Shown: positions 43,112 through 50,984 of the stretch, in pieces
Layout: the number at the start of each line of letters is the position of its first letter
Position numbering within the stretch: the stretch's first letter is position 1
Source: Pseudodesulfovibrio alkaliphilus
Lineage (GTDB): Bacteria; Desulfobacterota; Desulfovibrionia; Desulfovibrionales; Desulfovibrionaceae
Direction: 5' to 3'
DNA length: 64,000 nucleotides
NCBI RefSeq assembly: GCF_009729555.1
Contig: NZ_WODC01000001.1
Span: 434,001-498,000, forward strand
Position numbers and translations under genes: made by a program
Notes under the pieces: generated by a model
The model's database searches: none
What the model saw: the letters and a program-made list of their open reading frames with translations, nothing else
Told to the model about the DNA's origin: nothing

Positions 43112-44314
43112 TCACGGGGACAGGGAGCCCATGATCGCCACCAGCATGTCCGGCTCGGGGACGATCACCGCGTTGGTCGTCACGCCCCTGACTCGCGTGG
43201 CCAGGGCTTTGTCGCGGGTTACGAAGATGGCTCGGGTATTGGCGGCCATGGACATGGCCGCCTCGAGCATGGGCACGTCGCTTGCGGTATCGCCGCAGAC
43301 GAGATGCGGGCCGTGGACCATCTCCAGGTCCAGCTCCGAGCTGAGGTATTTCACCCCGTCGCCCTTGTCGAAATCCTTGACCGCATCCGCTTCGGTCTCA
43401 ATGGTCAGGATGATTTCCACATCCAGCCCCGTGTCCTCGATACGCAACATGTCGCGGCCAGGGTCCAATTCCTCCACCAGCCCGGCGAGCACCCCCAGAA
43501 AAGCCTGGGACTCATCCTCGGGCACCGAACGGCCGATGTCCTGACGGGCCACGGTGGACTGGCCGAACTTGAATTGCAGCCCCGAACCGATGAGCGAGAA
43601 TTTCTCGTACTGGGGCCGCGCCACCAGCTCGGCCAGCCGGTCGTTGAGGTCGCTCATGAGCCGCTGCTTCTCCGGCGGGATGGGCAGGCGGCGGACCCGG
43701 CCTTCCAGGTCGAGGCACTCGCGTCCCTTGGACGCAGCGTAGTAAATGCGCCCCTCTGGGTTGACGCTGATTTCAATGAGCCCGGCCAGCGGGGCCGAGG
43801 TCAGGACCATCGGGCGCTGCACCGCGCCCATGGCGAAACGCGACAGGAAAACCGCGTTGTACGCCGACTGGATGGATGTCAGGTAGCGGGCGCAGTAGTT
43901 ATTGATGGTCCCGTCGCGGTCGGTGATCAGGCAATTGAGGTCAAGCCCCTTGAGCAGATCGCGCCCGGCAGCCACATGACCGTCGAAACCGGGATGCAGG
44001 TCCGAAAGAAACTCGAGGAAGGTTTCCTCGCCCTGCTCAAGATAAAAGATGTCCTTGCGGGTCTCGTTGATCTCGTAATCCATGTCCAGGACGATGTCGC
44101 GCACTCCGTCCAGGGAGAGTACGCGACGGCCATCGACTTCCGGCACTTCGTCCAGGGCGCACAGGGCGCTGCGCAGCGAGGGCACCACATGGCCGGGCAC
44201 CTCGTCGCCGCGCAGAATGGCGGCCACAGCCTGGGCCCGAACCTCCCTGGTTTCGGCCATGAGGGCGTAGAAGTCCTTGAGGGTGGTCAGGGTCACGGCG
44301 TCTTGTGCGGACAT
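43112..44314 (-). CDS. Trehalose-phosphatase-like HAD hydrolase
   Basis: A 400-residue HAD-superfamily protein. Motif I is LITDRDGTINNY (Asp nucleophile and Asp acid), and motif III/IV is VCGDTASDVPMLEAA with the metal-binding aspartates. The cap region between them resembles OtsB-like phosphatases, and a roughly 120-residue N-terminal extension is of unknown role. Its place beside the HAD-GH65 gene (28 bases upstream) supports a role in trehalose- or disaccharide-phosphate metabolism. AAGGAAG precedes the ATG. No trehalose-phosphate synthase is seen in the window. Confidence 0.75.
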   Translation of the reverse strand: MSAQDAVTLTTLKDFYALMAETREVRAQAVAAILRGDEVPGHVVPSLRSALCALDEVPEVDGRRVLSLDGVRDIVLDMDYEINETRKDIFYLEQGEETFLEFLSDLHPGFDGHVAAGRDLLKGLDLNCLITDRDGTINNYCARYLTSIQSAYNAVFLSRFAMGAVQRPMVLTSAPLAGLIEISVNPEGRIYYAASKGRECLDLEGRVRRLPIPPEKQRLMSDLNDRLAELVARPQYEKFSLIGSGLQFKFGQSTVARQDIGRSVPEDESQAFLGVLAGLVEELDPGRDMLRIEDTGLDVEIILTIETEADAVKDFDKGDGVKYLSSELDLEMVHGPHLVCGDTASDVPMLEAAMSMAANTRAIFVTRDKALATRVRGVTTNAVIVPEPDMLVAIMGSLSP

Positions 44315-44324
44315 TGCGTCTTCC

Positions 44325-45737
44325 TTAGTAGCTCACTTGCACTGTGTAGGTGATGATCAGAGGCGCACCGTCTCCGGTGGGAGGCACCAGGAGATCGAAC
44401 TGGAGACTCCCGGCGTCCGGCGTGGTGTAGTCCCGGCTTGCGGCAGTGACCTTCCACTGGCCGGGATAGGCGTCGGTCAGCTTCAGGGCTCGCGGATCGG
44501 GCTTGCTGTTTCTGACCTCGATGCGCCAACTCATTTCAACGGAATTCTTGCCCAGCCGGCTGAAGGCAGTCTGGGTGCGGGTCACGGCCACGTCAAAGGA
44601 GGACCCGAGCGCCAGGTCCACTTCGCCGCCACGGCCCACATGGCCGAGCCGGGCCTCGCCAGCCAGCAGCAGCCGGTTGTCCGAGGCGGGCATGAAGACC
44701 CTGGCAAGCCCGGCCGGCATGGCCCGCCCAAGACCATTGGCATCGGTGTTGTCAAAACGCAGGGCCAGGGCGACAGCCTGGGACACAGGACCCGACACCT
44801 GTCCGATCCCGCCGTGATAGCGGCTCGAAAGCTCCTGCCGCACCGACGCCTTGGGGGCGGAAAACAGACTCAGCTGGACCATGCCCGAACCCGGGATGTC
44901 CACGGGCCGCTCCACGGTATAGACATGGTACTCGGAGAACGACTCCTCGACGGGTTGCCCGGCCATGTCCATGTCTTCGCTCATGGACCGGGTGACCATC
45001 ATCCCCTTGCCCATGGCCCGCTCCGGCGCTGCCTGACGCACGTCTCCGGCCACCAGCTTCAGGGCCGACTCGGCATGGGCATGGCCCGAGCGGTTGTCCA
45101 CTGTGGCCCAGGCATCAACGGACGCGGCCTTGCCGGCGGCATCGACGATGACCGTGTAGTCGGCCCGCCAGTTGATGCCGCCCATGAGATAGCTCAGACG
45201 CACGTCACGCCGCCCCTCGTTGCCGTTTTCGGTGATCAGGGTCAGGGCGGGCACCGCGCTCAGGCCAGCGGGCAACTGGGGCAGCAGCAACGCCTCATAG
45301 CTGCCCACATAGATCTCCTCGCCTATCTGGAACACGGGTGCGCCGTCGTTGGCGACCAGGGTGGCCTTGCGCTGAACGCGTGCGTTGGCGTCGGCCGGAT
45401 CGGGCAGGATGACCGTCAACTCGCGCCCCACATAGCGATCGAGCAGGGATTGCACGGTGATCGATGGGGCCTCGTACTCCAGCCCGACAACACGCATTCC
45501 CTGTGCGGACGCACGCACCGAGGTGGGCTCCAGGGTTGCGGGCACATCCTTGAACACCACCCGCGCCGCCCCCTTGGGCAGGACCACGGAACGCGACTCC
45601 TCCACCAGAGCGCGGCCGGAATTGTATACAGCCAGCGACGCGCCAGTGGTTCCGGCGGCCCGGCCCTGAACCGGCAGCAGCAAGAGCAAGGCGGCAATGA
45701 AGAGCATCAACCGTTCAAGTTTGGGCATGGTCGGCAT
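44325..45737 (-). CDS. Exported DUF4139-domain protein
   Basis: A 470-residue protein with a signal peptide (hydrophobic LMLFIAALLLLLPV, RAA-type cleavage near 28). The body shows the pattern of DUF4139: VYNSGRALVEE, FKDVPATLEPTSV, SYLMGGINWRADYTV, and a C-terminal beta-rich region with EVRNSKPD. Related proteins are found in the periplasm or cell envelope, with unknown function. Two starts are possible, 45737 and 45728; GGAGAA is too close to the first and somewhat far from the second. It lies ten bases before the phosphatase-like gene. Confidence 0.75.
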   Translation of the reverse strand: MPTMPKLERLMLFIAALLLLLPVQGRAAGTTGASLAVYNSGRALVEESRSVVLPKGAARVVFKDVPATLEPTSVRASAQGMRVVGLEYEAPSITVQSLLDRYVGRELTVILPDPADANARVQRKATLVANDGAPVFQIGEEIYVGSYEALLLPQLPAGLSAVPALTLITENGNEGRRDVRLSYLMGGINWRADYTVIVDAAGKAASVDAWATVDNRSGHAHAESALKLVAGDVRQAAPERAMGKGMMVTRSMSEDMDMAGQPVEESFSEYHVYTVERPVDIPGSGMVQLSLFSAPKASVRQELSSRYHGGIGQVSGPVSQAVALALRFDNTDANGLGRAMPAGLARVFMPASDNRLLLAGEARLGHVGRGGEVDLALGSSFDVAVTRTQTAFSRLGKNSVEMSWRIEVRNSKPDPRALKLTDAYPGQWKVTAASRDYTTPDAGSLQFDLLVPPTGDGAPLIITYTVQVSY

Positions 45738-45985
45738 TTCTCCGTTTCGAAGTGACAGGTTTCCTGCGGAAATACGGTCCGCTAAGTAAATCCAAACTAC
45801 ATTGACGCGCCGCGTTTTGCAAAATTTTTAGTCCTCTTTTTGACCGAAACCACGAAAGGCGTTCAACCTGCCGTATTTTCATGACTATCGAACGCAAGCA
45901 GGCAGACGCTCTGTCTCCCAGGCCAGCCCGCCCCAGCGTTGATTGCTCGCCATGCGCCGCGTTTTCTGATAGTCGCCAGGCGATC

Positions 45986-46966
45986 ATGAAACTTCTGATC
46001 GTCGATGAGTGCTCGGCCTCGGTGGCCTTCATGCGAAACGTCCTCGCCGCAGCGGGCTACGCCGACATCATTGCCGTGTCGCATTTCGATCAGGCCATGG
46101 CCGTTCTCGCCGCCTCGCTCGAATCCGGCACTCCGGTCGATCTGGTCATCATGGGCGTGGACCTCCCCGGACATGGGGGCATCGGGGCCATTCTGACCCT
46201 CAAATCGCACCACGACTTCGAAGACATCCCCCTTATCGCCGTGACCCAGCGCAGCGACGAAGCCACACTGGACCACGCCTTCTCTGCCGGAGCGTCGGAC
46301 TACATCGTCAAGCCCCTAAGCGCCATTGAGCTGCGCGCACGGGTACGCTCGGCCCTGCAACTGCGCCGGGAGATGGTCAAACGGATGCAGCGCGAACGGG
46401 AGCTTGAGGAACTGGCGCGAAAGCTCGAGCGCATGTCCAACCTCGACAGCCTGACCGGACTGGCCAACCGCCGCTGCTTTGACGACAGCCTGGTCAAGGA
46501 ATGGGTGCGCAACGGCCGGGCCGACACGCCGCTGGGTTTGATCATGATCGACATCGACCACTTCAAGCACTACAACGACGCCCTTGGACACGTGGACGGC
46601 GACGCCTGTCTGCGCCGGGTGGCCGAGGCCATCCAGGCAGAAGTCCACCGGCCGGGCGACATGGTGGCACGCTACGGCGGCGAGGAATTCGCCGTGATCC
46701 TGCCGAACACCGACTACCCCGGCAGTCTGGCCGTGGCCGACAACATCCATGCCAGCGTGGCCCGCATCGGCATCGAACATCCTGATTCCACGGTGAGCTG
46801 CGTTGTCACCGTGTCCATCGGCGTGGCCTCGGGCGTCCCCTCCTGCGGAACCACCCCCGAACATCTGCTCAAGGCAGCCGACCGCGCCCTGTATCAGGCC
46901 AAGGAATCCGGGCGCAACCGCACCCGGGGCCTTTTCCTGCCCGGCCCTGAAGACCTCCGCCAATAA
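45986..46966 (+). CDS. Diguanylate cyclase with receiver lacking the phospho-acceptor aspartate
   Basis: A 326-residue receiver-GGDEF protein of the PleD/WspR style. The receiver keeps Asp7-Glu8 in LLIVDEC and Lys109 in DYIVKP, but the acceptor Asp is replaced by Gly57 (VIMGVDLPG, where VIMDVDLPG would be normal). The GGDEF domain looks active: GGEEF at 231-235 and the inhibitory-site RPGD at 222-225. Activation by phosphorylation is thus not expected in the usual way. The ATG at 45986 is preferred over the longer frame from 45881, because the receiver starts there. Confidence 0.88.
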   Translation: MKLLIVDECSASVAFMRNVLAAAGYADIIAVSHFDQAMAVLAASLESGTPVDLVIMGVDLPGHGGIGAILTLKSHHDFEDIPLIAVTQRSDEATLDHAFSAGASDYIVKPLSAIELRARVRSALQLRREMVKRMQRERELEELARKLERMSNLDSLTGLANRRCFDDSLVKEWVRNGRADTPLGLIMIDIDHFKHYNDALGHVDGDACLRRVAEAIQAEVHRPGDMVARYGGEEFAVILPNTDYPGSLAVADNIHASVARIGIEHPDSTVSCVVTVSIGVASGVPSCGTTPEHLLKAADRALYQAKESGRNRTRGLFLPGPEDLRQ

Positions 46967-47357
46967 GCCGAGCTCCCGCTTCCGGCAACGACGCAGGCTC
47001 TCTCCGAAGTCAGCCCTCACAAGACCGGCACGCCTTCGCGCAGACTCAGAGGTTTCCACAACCACTGTCCGGGCCGGATATTGGCGACTGGGCCCCATGC
47101 ACACCCTACTGCCCTGACCCCCGGCATGACCGGGCAGCGCACCCAAATCCCCAGCGGTTTGACACGCACCGCAGAAAGACCCGCCGCACCCTGCCCCGAA
47201 AGGCCGCACGCCGAGTTGAAGACTGACCGCGCAGGAACACGCGGGGCCGACCGCATCGGGGAATGCGGCCGGCCCACGCTCAACAGGGATGGGAAGGCGG
47301 GGATGACCGGCCAAGGATCGCCGGCACCGCCAGGGGGATGGGAAATTCTTCCCGCGC
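46967..47357. other. 391-base region without a recognised gene
   Basis: Between the cyclase stop and the small zinc-ribbon gene. GC-rich sequence without repeats, strong dyads or a plausible ribosome-site-supported frame; the short open frames crossing it have no recognisable product. Nothing functional seen. Confidence 0.4.
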
Positions 47358-47522
47358 CTAGCGCAGGAAATGAATGGACAGATATGACCCGCAGCAAGGG
47401 CAGACCTTGACCGGGGCATCGGCGGAGTCGCCCTTGAGAATCACCGCCTCCCAGGGAATGAAACCGTCAAGGGTGTACTGGACCTTGAGCCTGTGGCCGC
47501 ACTTGCAAAACCGTTCCTGCAT
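47358..47522 (-). CDS. Small zinc-ribbon-like protein
   Basis: A 54-residue protein with an N-terminal CKCGH knuckle (Cys6, Cys8) and a C-terminal CPCCG knuckle (Cys41, Cys43, Cys44), the arrangement of a minimal zinc ribbon. AAGGAGAG stands seven bases before the ATG at 47522, and a well-formed sigma-70 promoter lies at 47581, which together make the call credible. No family is recognised. It could bind nucleic acid, a protein or simply metal. Confidence 0.72.
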   Translation of the reverse strand: MQERFCKCGHRLKVQYTLDGFIPWEAVILKGDSADAPVKVCPCCGSYLSIHFLR

Positions 47523-47580
47523 GACTCTCTCCTTGGTCTGCGCCTATGGCGATTGCTTCTGATCAAGCCAACGTGCCTTC

Positions 47581-47609
47581 TTGATAGACACGTCGCGCCA
47601 CGGTGTCAA
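47581..47609 (-). promoter_or_regulatory. Sigma-70 promoter of the zinc-ribbon gene
   Basis: On the minus strand: TTGACA (47609-47604), a 17-base spacer, TATCAA (47586-47581). The spacer is flanked by GACAC and GTGTC arms, giving a dyad within the promoter that could be an operator. The mRNA would begin about 53 bases before the start codon. Confidence 0.7.
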
Positions 47610-47716
47610 GCAAAAACCTACATTTGTATTAAAAAGATTTACAGAGTTGTCCTGAGGATGCAGGCGTCGCCGGGCAGCGGTTGCCTTAGCAGGCCGTTGA
47701 AAAAGTCAAAACATGG

Positions 47717-47838
47717 AGGCTGTTCAAAAAGGATGAGATGCTAGGCGCGAAAAAAGTTCAAGGCCGAAGAGCACTTCCTGTACGCGAGGGTTTGAACTTT
47801 TTGAAGCAACGACGCAGATCGCCGTTTTTCAACAACCT
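47717..47838. repeat. Dispersed inverted-repeat element, copy B (short form)
   Basis: It begins AGGCTGTTCAAAAA and ends TTTTTCAACAACCT. The interior shares GATGCTAGGCGCGA, AGTTCAAGGCCGAAGA, CTTCCTGTACGCGAGG and the CGCAGATCGCCG end with copies A and C. Only about 122 bases long; it lacks the central block that A and C share. A partial end of another copy stands at 47691-47704. Confidence 0.82.
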
Positions 47839-48025
47839 CTTAACGCATGGCAAGGCGGCCTCAAGATCCGGGCTGCTGGGAACAAAGGGAGAAGAAAAAG
47901 AGATGAAAAAGCAAGGAAAGCGGCCCGAGCGGACCAGACGCGGACCGGCTGGGCAGGAAAACAGCTGACAGGATAGGGGAGCCAGACCAGACAGGCCGCC
48001 CACACGCCGCGCCGCTGTCGGCAGG

Positions 48026-48679
48026 TTATCGATATTCCCGCGAAGTCCAGAGAATCTTGCCGATGACGCGCACGTTGTCGAGCTCGTCGCCGGAGAGGTG
48101 AATGGGCGAGTAGTCGGTATTGTCGCTGCGCAGGACCAGGGTGCCGGGCAGGCGCTCGACCCGCTTGACCATGACCGTCTCCTCCACGCCCACGGCGTAG
48201 ATGCCCCCCGAGAGAATGTCCGAACGGGACTGGTCGATGAGGACCATGTCACCCTCCTTGATCTCGGGCTCCATGGAATTGCCCACCACTTCCATGAGGA
48301 CCATGTTGGCCGGATTGCCCCGCGAGCGCAGCCAGTCTGCCCTAAAGGAGTAGTATCCTTCCACCTGCCCCTCGGTCTCAAAGGAACCGCCTCCGGCGCA
48401 GAGACGGGCGCGGACCTTGGGAATCTCGTGGTAGGGGGCGTGCCCCTCGTCCTCGAAACCGGCAGAGCGAGGCGATCCGGCGCCCTTTTCCAGCCACAGG
48501 GGGTTGAGTTCGAAACGGGCCGCGAGGTCGAGTATCCAGCGGGCAGGAACGGTTCCCTTGCGTTTGGCAAGGGAAACGGCCGCCCGGCCAAGGTCCAGCT
48601 CGCGGGCAAGATGGGACTGGCTCGTAATGCCTGTCTCGGAACACAGCCTCTCGAAAAATGCGTCGAAGTCGTTGCTCAT
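48026..48679 (-). CDS. CI/LexA-type repressor with S24 peptidase domain
   Basis: A 217-residue phage-type repressor. Residues 1-65 form a helix-turn-helix of the CI kind (SQSHLARELDLGRAAVS). A likely Ala95-Gly96 cleavage site (LCAGGG) is followed by a peptidase S24 domain with catalytic Ser135 (GNSMEPEI) and Lys172 (VMVKRVERLPG). It should self-cleave after RecA/SOS activation. The start at 48679 is supported by AGGG eight bases before. No other phage gene is near, so it may control a host gene or a lost prophage. The operator probably overlaps its own promoter. Confidence 0.84.
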   Translation of the reverse strand: MSNDFDAFFERLCSETGITSQSHLARELDLGRAAVSLAKRKGTVPARWILDLAARFELNPLWLEKGAGSPRSAGFEDEGHAPYHEIPKVRARLCAGGGSFETEGQVEGYYSFRADWLRSRGNPANMVLMEVVGNSMEPEIKEGDMVLIDQSRSDILSGGIYAVGVEETVMVKRVERLPGTLVLRSDNTDYSPIHLSGDELDNVRVIGKILWTSREYR

Positions 48680-48720
48680 CGTTGCGCCCTGGTTCTTGCG
48701 GTGTTGCTCCAATGCGCAGA

Positions 48721-48749
48721 TGTTTACCAAGAATATACTTATGGGTCAA
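48721..48749 (-). promoter_or_regulatory. Promoter and possible operator of the S24 repressor gene
   Basis: On the minus strand: TTGACC (48749-48744), a 17-base spacer and TAAACA (48726-48721). The imperfect dyad AAGAATATACTT (48729-48740) lies in the spacer, a likely place for autorepression. Confidence 0.55.
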
Positions 48750-48785
48750 CAAAAAACAACAACCGCGTGAACCGGGCCAGGAGGA

Positions 48786-50984
48786 TCAGATAAGATCCTT
48801 GTAGTCCATTGCCGAGTCGGCAATGGACTTGAGGGTGAAGTTCAACTCCAGCCGCTCCAGGCTCGCCTCCTCCAGAACGACCTCCACGGACTGGCCGAGC
48901 TTGAAGGCCTGTCCGGTTCGCTCGCCCACCAGCATCTCGCGCTTGGGCCAGTAGGTGTAGTAGTCGTCGTCCATGGACGAAAGGCGGACCATGCCCTCGG
49001 CCATGACCTCGCGCAGCTCCACATAAAATCCATAGTCGGTGATGTGCGAGATGACGCCGCCGAAGGTGCCGCCCACCTTGTCGCGCATGAAAAGGACCAT
49101 GACCCGCTTGTGGATCTCGCGCTCCGCGTCCATGGCCGCCCGCTCGCGCCCCGAGAGATGCCCGGCGATGTTGAAGAGCTTCTTGCGGCCCGGTATGGCC
49201 GGGGCCGGGCCGTCGGCCGAGGCCAGGGCCGCCTTGACCAGCCTGTGGACCACAAGGTCTGCGTAGCGCCGGATTGGCGAGGTGAAATGGCAGTATTCCG
49301 TCGAGGCGAGGCCGAAGTGGCCTTCGTTGTCCGGCGAGTACTTGGCCTGCTTCATGGAGCGCAGGAGCATACGGTTGACCACGTATTCCTTGTCCGTGCC
49401 CTTTTGGGAACTGATGAGCCGTTGCAGGGCGGCCGGGGTCATCTCCTTGGGCATGGTCACGCCCGGATCTGTCTGGGCCAGGAGGCGGAACAGGTTCTTG
49501 AGCCGTTCCTCGTCGGCCGGGGGATGGATGCGAAAAAGGCAGGGCAGGTCGCGCTCAATGAGAAACCGGGCAACGGCCTCATTGGCCGCGATCATGAACT
49601 CTTCGATAAGCTGATGGCCGAAGTGGCGGGTCTTGGGCCTGATGTCGCTGGTGTCGCCGTGCACGTCAAAGAGGATTTCGGCCTCTGGCAGATCAAAGTC
49701 GAGGCTCCCGCGCCGAGTGCGCAGAGCGTTGATCTTGCGGGCCAGCTCCACGGCCAGGGTAAGCATGGGCAACACCGGCCCGATGGCCCCGGCCTCGGCG
49801 GCATCGCCCTCGAGCACACCGCGTTTGACCTGGCCGTAGGTCAACCGCGCATGGCTTCGGATGACGGCTGGAAACAGTTCGGACTTGCGGGGTGCGCCCT
49901 GGTCGTCCATTTCCATGCGGGCCGCCATGACCAGACGGGAAACGCCGGGATTGAGGGAGCACAGGCCGTTGGAGAGCCGCTCCGGGAACATGGGTTCAAC
50001 GGATTGGGGGAAATAATAGGAATTGCCGCGTTCCAGGGCCTCGCGATCCAGGGGGGTTCCCTCGCCTACATAATGAGCCACGTCGGCGATGGCCACCCAC
50101 AGCACGTAGCCTTTCCCCTTGCGCTCCACCAGCACCGCGTCGTCGAAATCGCGGGCCGTGGCCCCGTCGATGGTCACGAACGGAAGGGCGGTAAGGTCGC
50201 GCCGCCCCTTGATGTCCTTGGCCGCAGGTTCCTGGGGCAGCGCCTCGGCCTGGGTCTGCGCCCCGGACGGGAAGCGCAGCCGGATATTGTGGTTGGATTT
50301 GACCAGGGCCTCCTGCACCGGAATGCTCGCCTCGGGGCCGAGGTAGGCGGTGATCTCCCCCTCCCACATGGTCGGGTCGATGCGCTCGCCAGGGGCACAC
50401 AGGGCGATGTCGCCCGGTCGGACCTCGATGGCCGGATCGGCCAGTCCGGCGATGATGCCGAAGCCGAGGCGCGGGTCCGTGGGCCGACAGAGCCACTCCC
50501 CGCCGCGCATGCGCTTGTGTATCTTGACCGGCAGCACCTTGCGGCCGCGCTCCAGCACCCGGACCACGCGGCCCTCGTGATTGCGCTCGCCCTTGTTCTC
50601 GCGGACGATGGCGGCCACCACCTTGTCGCCGTGCCAAGCGTCGCCCAGGTCGCGCTGGTTGATGAAGACATCCTTGCGCCGCGAGTCCTCGGGCACCACG
50701 AAGCCGAAACCGCCGCGCTGGATTTCAAGCCGCCCGGTGATGCAGTGCATGGCCTCGGCCAGTCCGTAGCCGCGACGGATGCGGATGAGCCTGCCCTGCT
50801 CCACCAGCTCGCTCAGCATGTCCTTGACAGCGGCCTTGTCCTTCTTCTTGAGCTTAAGGCGGCGGATAACCTCTGCCCGGGACATGGGTCGACGCACCTC
50901 CTTGAAGAGCCTGAGCAATCCCGCCGAAGAGAGCGGCGGCTCAGCCGGGCCCGGGCCGGTCTGCCTGCGTTTATTTTTGGCCAT
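48786..50984 (-). CDS. rnr: Ribonuclease R
   Basis: A 732-residue 3'-5' exoribonuclease. An N-terminal winged-helix/cold-shock region is followed by the catalytic RNB domain, with the conserved aspartates in TIDGATARDFDDAV and the RNB segment YCHFTSPIRRYADL. An S1 RNA-binding domain is at the C terminus (FGGVISHITDYGFYVEL). It degrades structured RNA. The ATG at 50984 is chosen because GGGAGG lies six bases upstream; the ATG at 50990 abuts that site. The start overlaps the lpxK stop by 14 bases, so the two are coupled. Confidence 0.93.
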   Translation of the reverse strand: MAKNKRRQTGPGPAEPPLSSAGLLRLFKEVRRPMSRAEVIRRLKLKKKDKAAVKDMLSELVEQGRLIRIRRGYGLAEAMHCITGRLEIQRGGFGFVVPEDSRRKDVFINQRDLGDAWHGDKVVAAIVRENKGERNHEGRVVRVLERGRKVLPVKIHKRMRGGEWLCRPTDPRLGFGIIAGLADPAIEVRPGDIALCAPGERIDPTMWEGEITAYLGPEASIPVQEALVKSNHNIRLRFPSGAQTQAEALPQEPAAKDIKGRRDLTALPFVTIDGATARDFDDAVLVERKGKGYVLWVAIADVAHYVGEGTPLDREALERGNSYYFPQSVEPMFPERLSNGLCSLNPGVSRLVMAARMEMDDQGAPRKSELFPAVIRSHARLTYGQVKRGVLEGDAAEAGAIGPVLPMLTLAVELARKINALRTRRGSLDFDLPEAEILFDVHGDTSDIRPKTRHFGHQLIEEFMIAANEAVARFLIERDLPCLFRIHPPADEERLKNLFRLLAQTDPGVTMPKEMTPAALQRLISSQKGTDKEYVVNRMLLRSMKQAKYSPDNEGHFGLASTEYCHFTSPIRRYADLVVHRLVKAALASADGPAPAIPGRKKLFNIAGHLSGRERAAMDAEREIHKRVMVLFMRDKVGGTFGGVISHITDYGFYVELREVMAEGMVRLSSMDDDYYTYWPKREMLVGERTGQAFKLGQSVEVVLEEASLERLELNFTLKSIADSAMDYKDLI

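Larger units (their letters stand above)
47523..48025. other. 503-base intergenic region
   Basis: It contains the promoter of the zinc-ribbon gene (47581-47609), a short isolated repeat end (AGGCCGTTGAAAAA at 47691) and repeat copy B (47717-47838). The remaining bases up to the repressor stop show no gene. Confidence 0.6.

Noticed and set aside
47691-47838. CRISPR array or integration site
   Set aside because: The repeats are dispersed singletons of different length with terminal inverted repeats, not regularly spaced direct repeats, and no cas or integrase genes are nearby.
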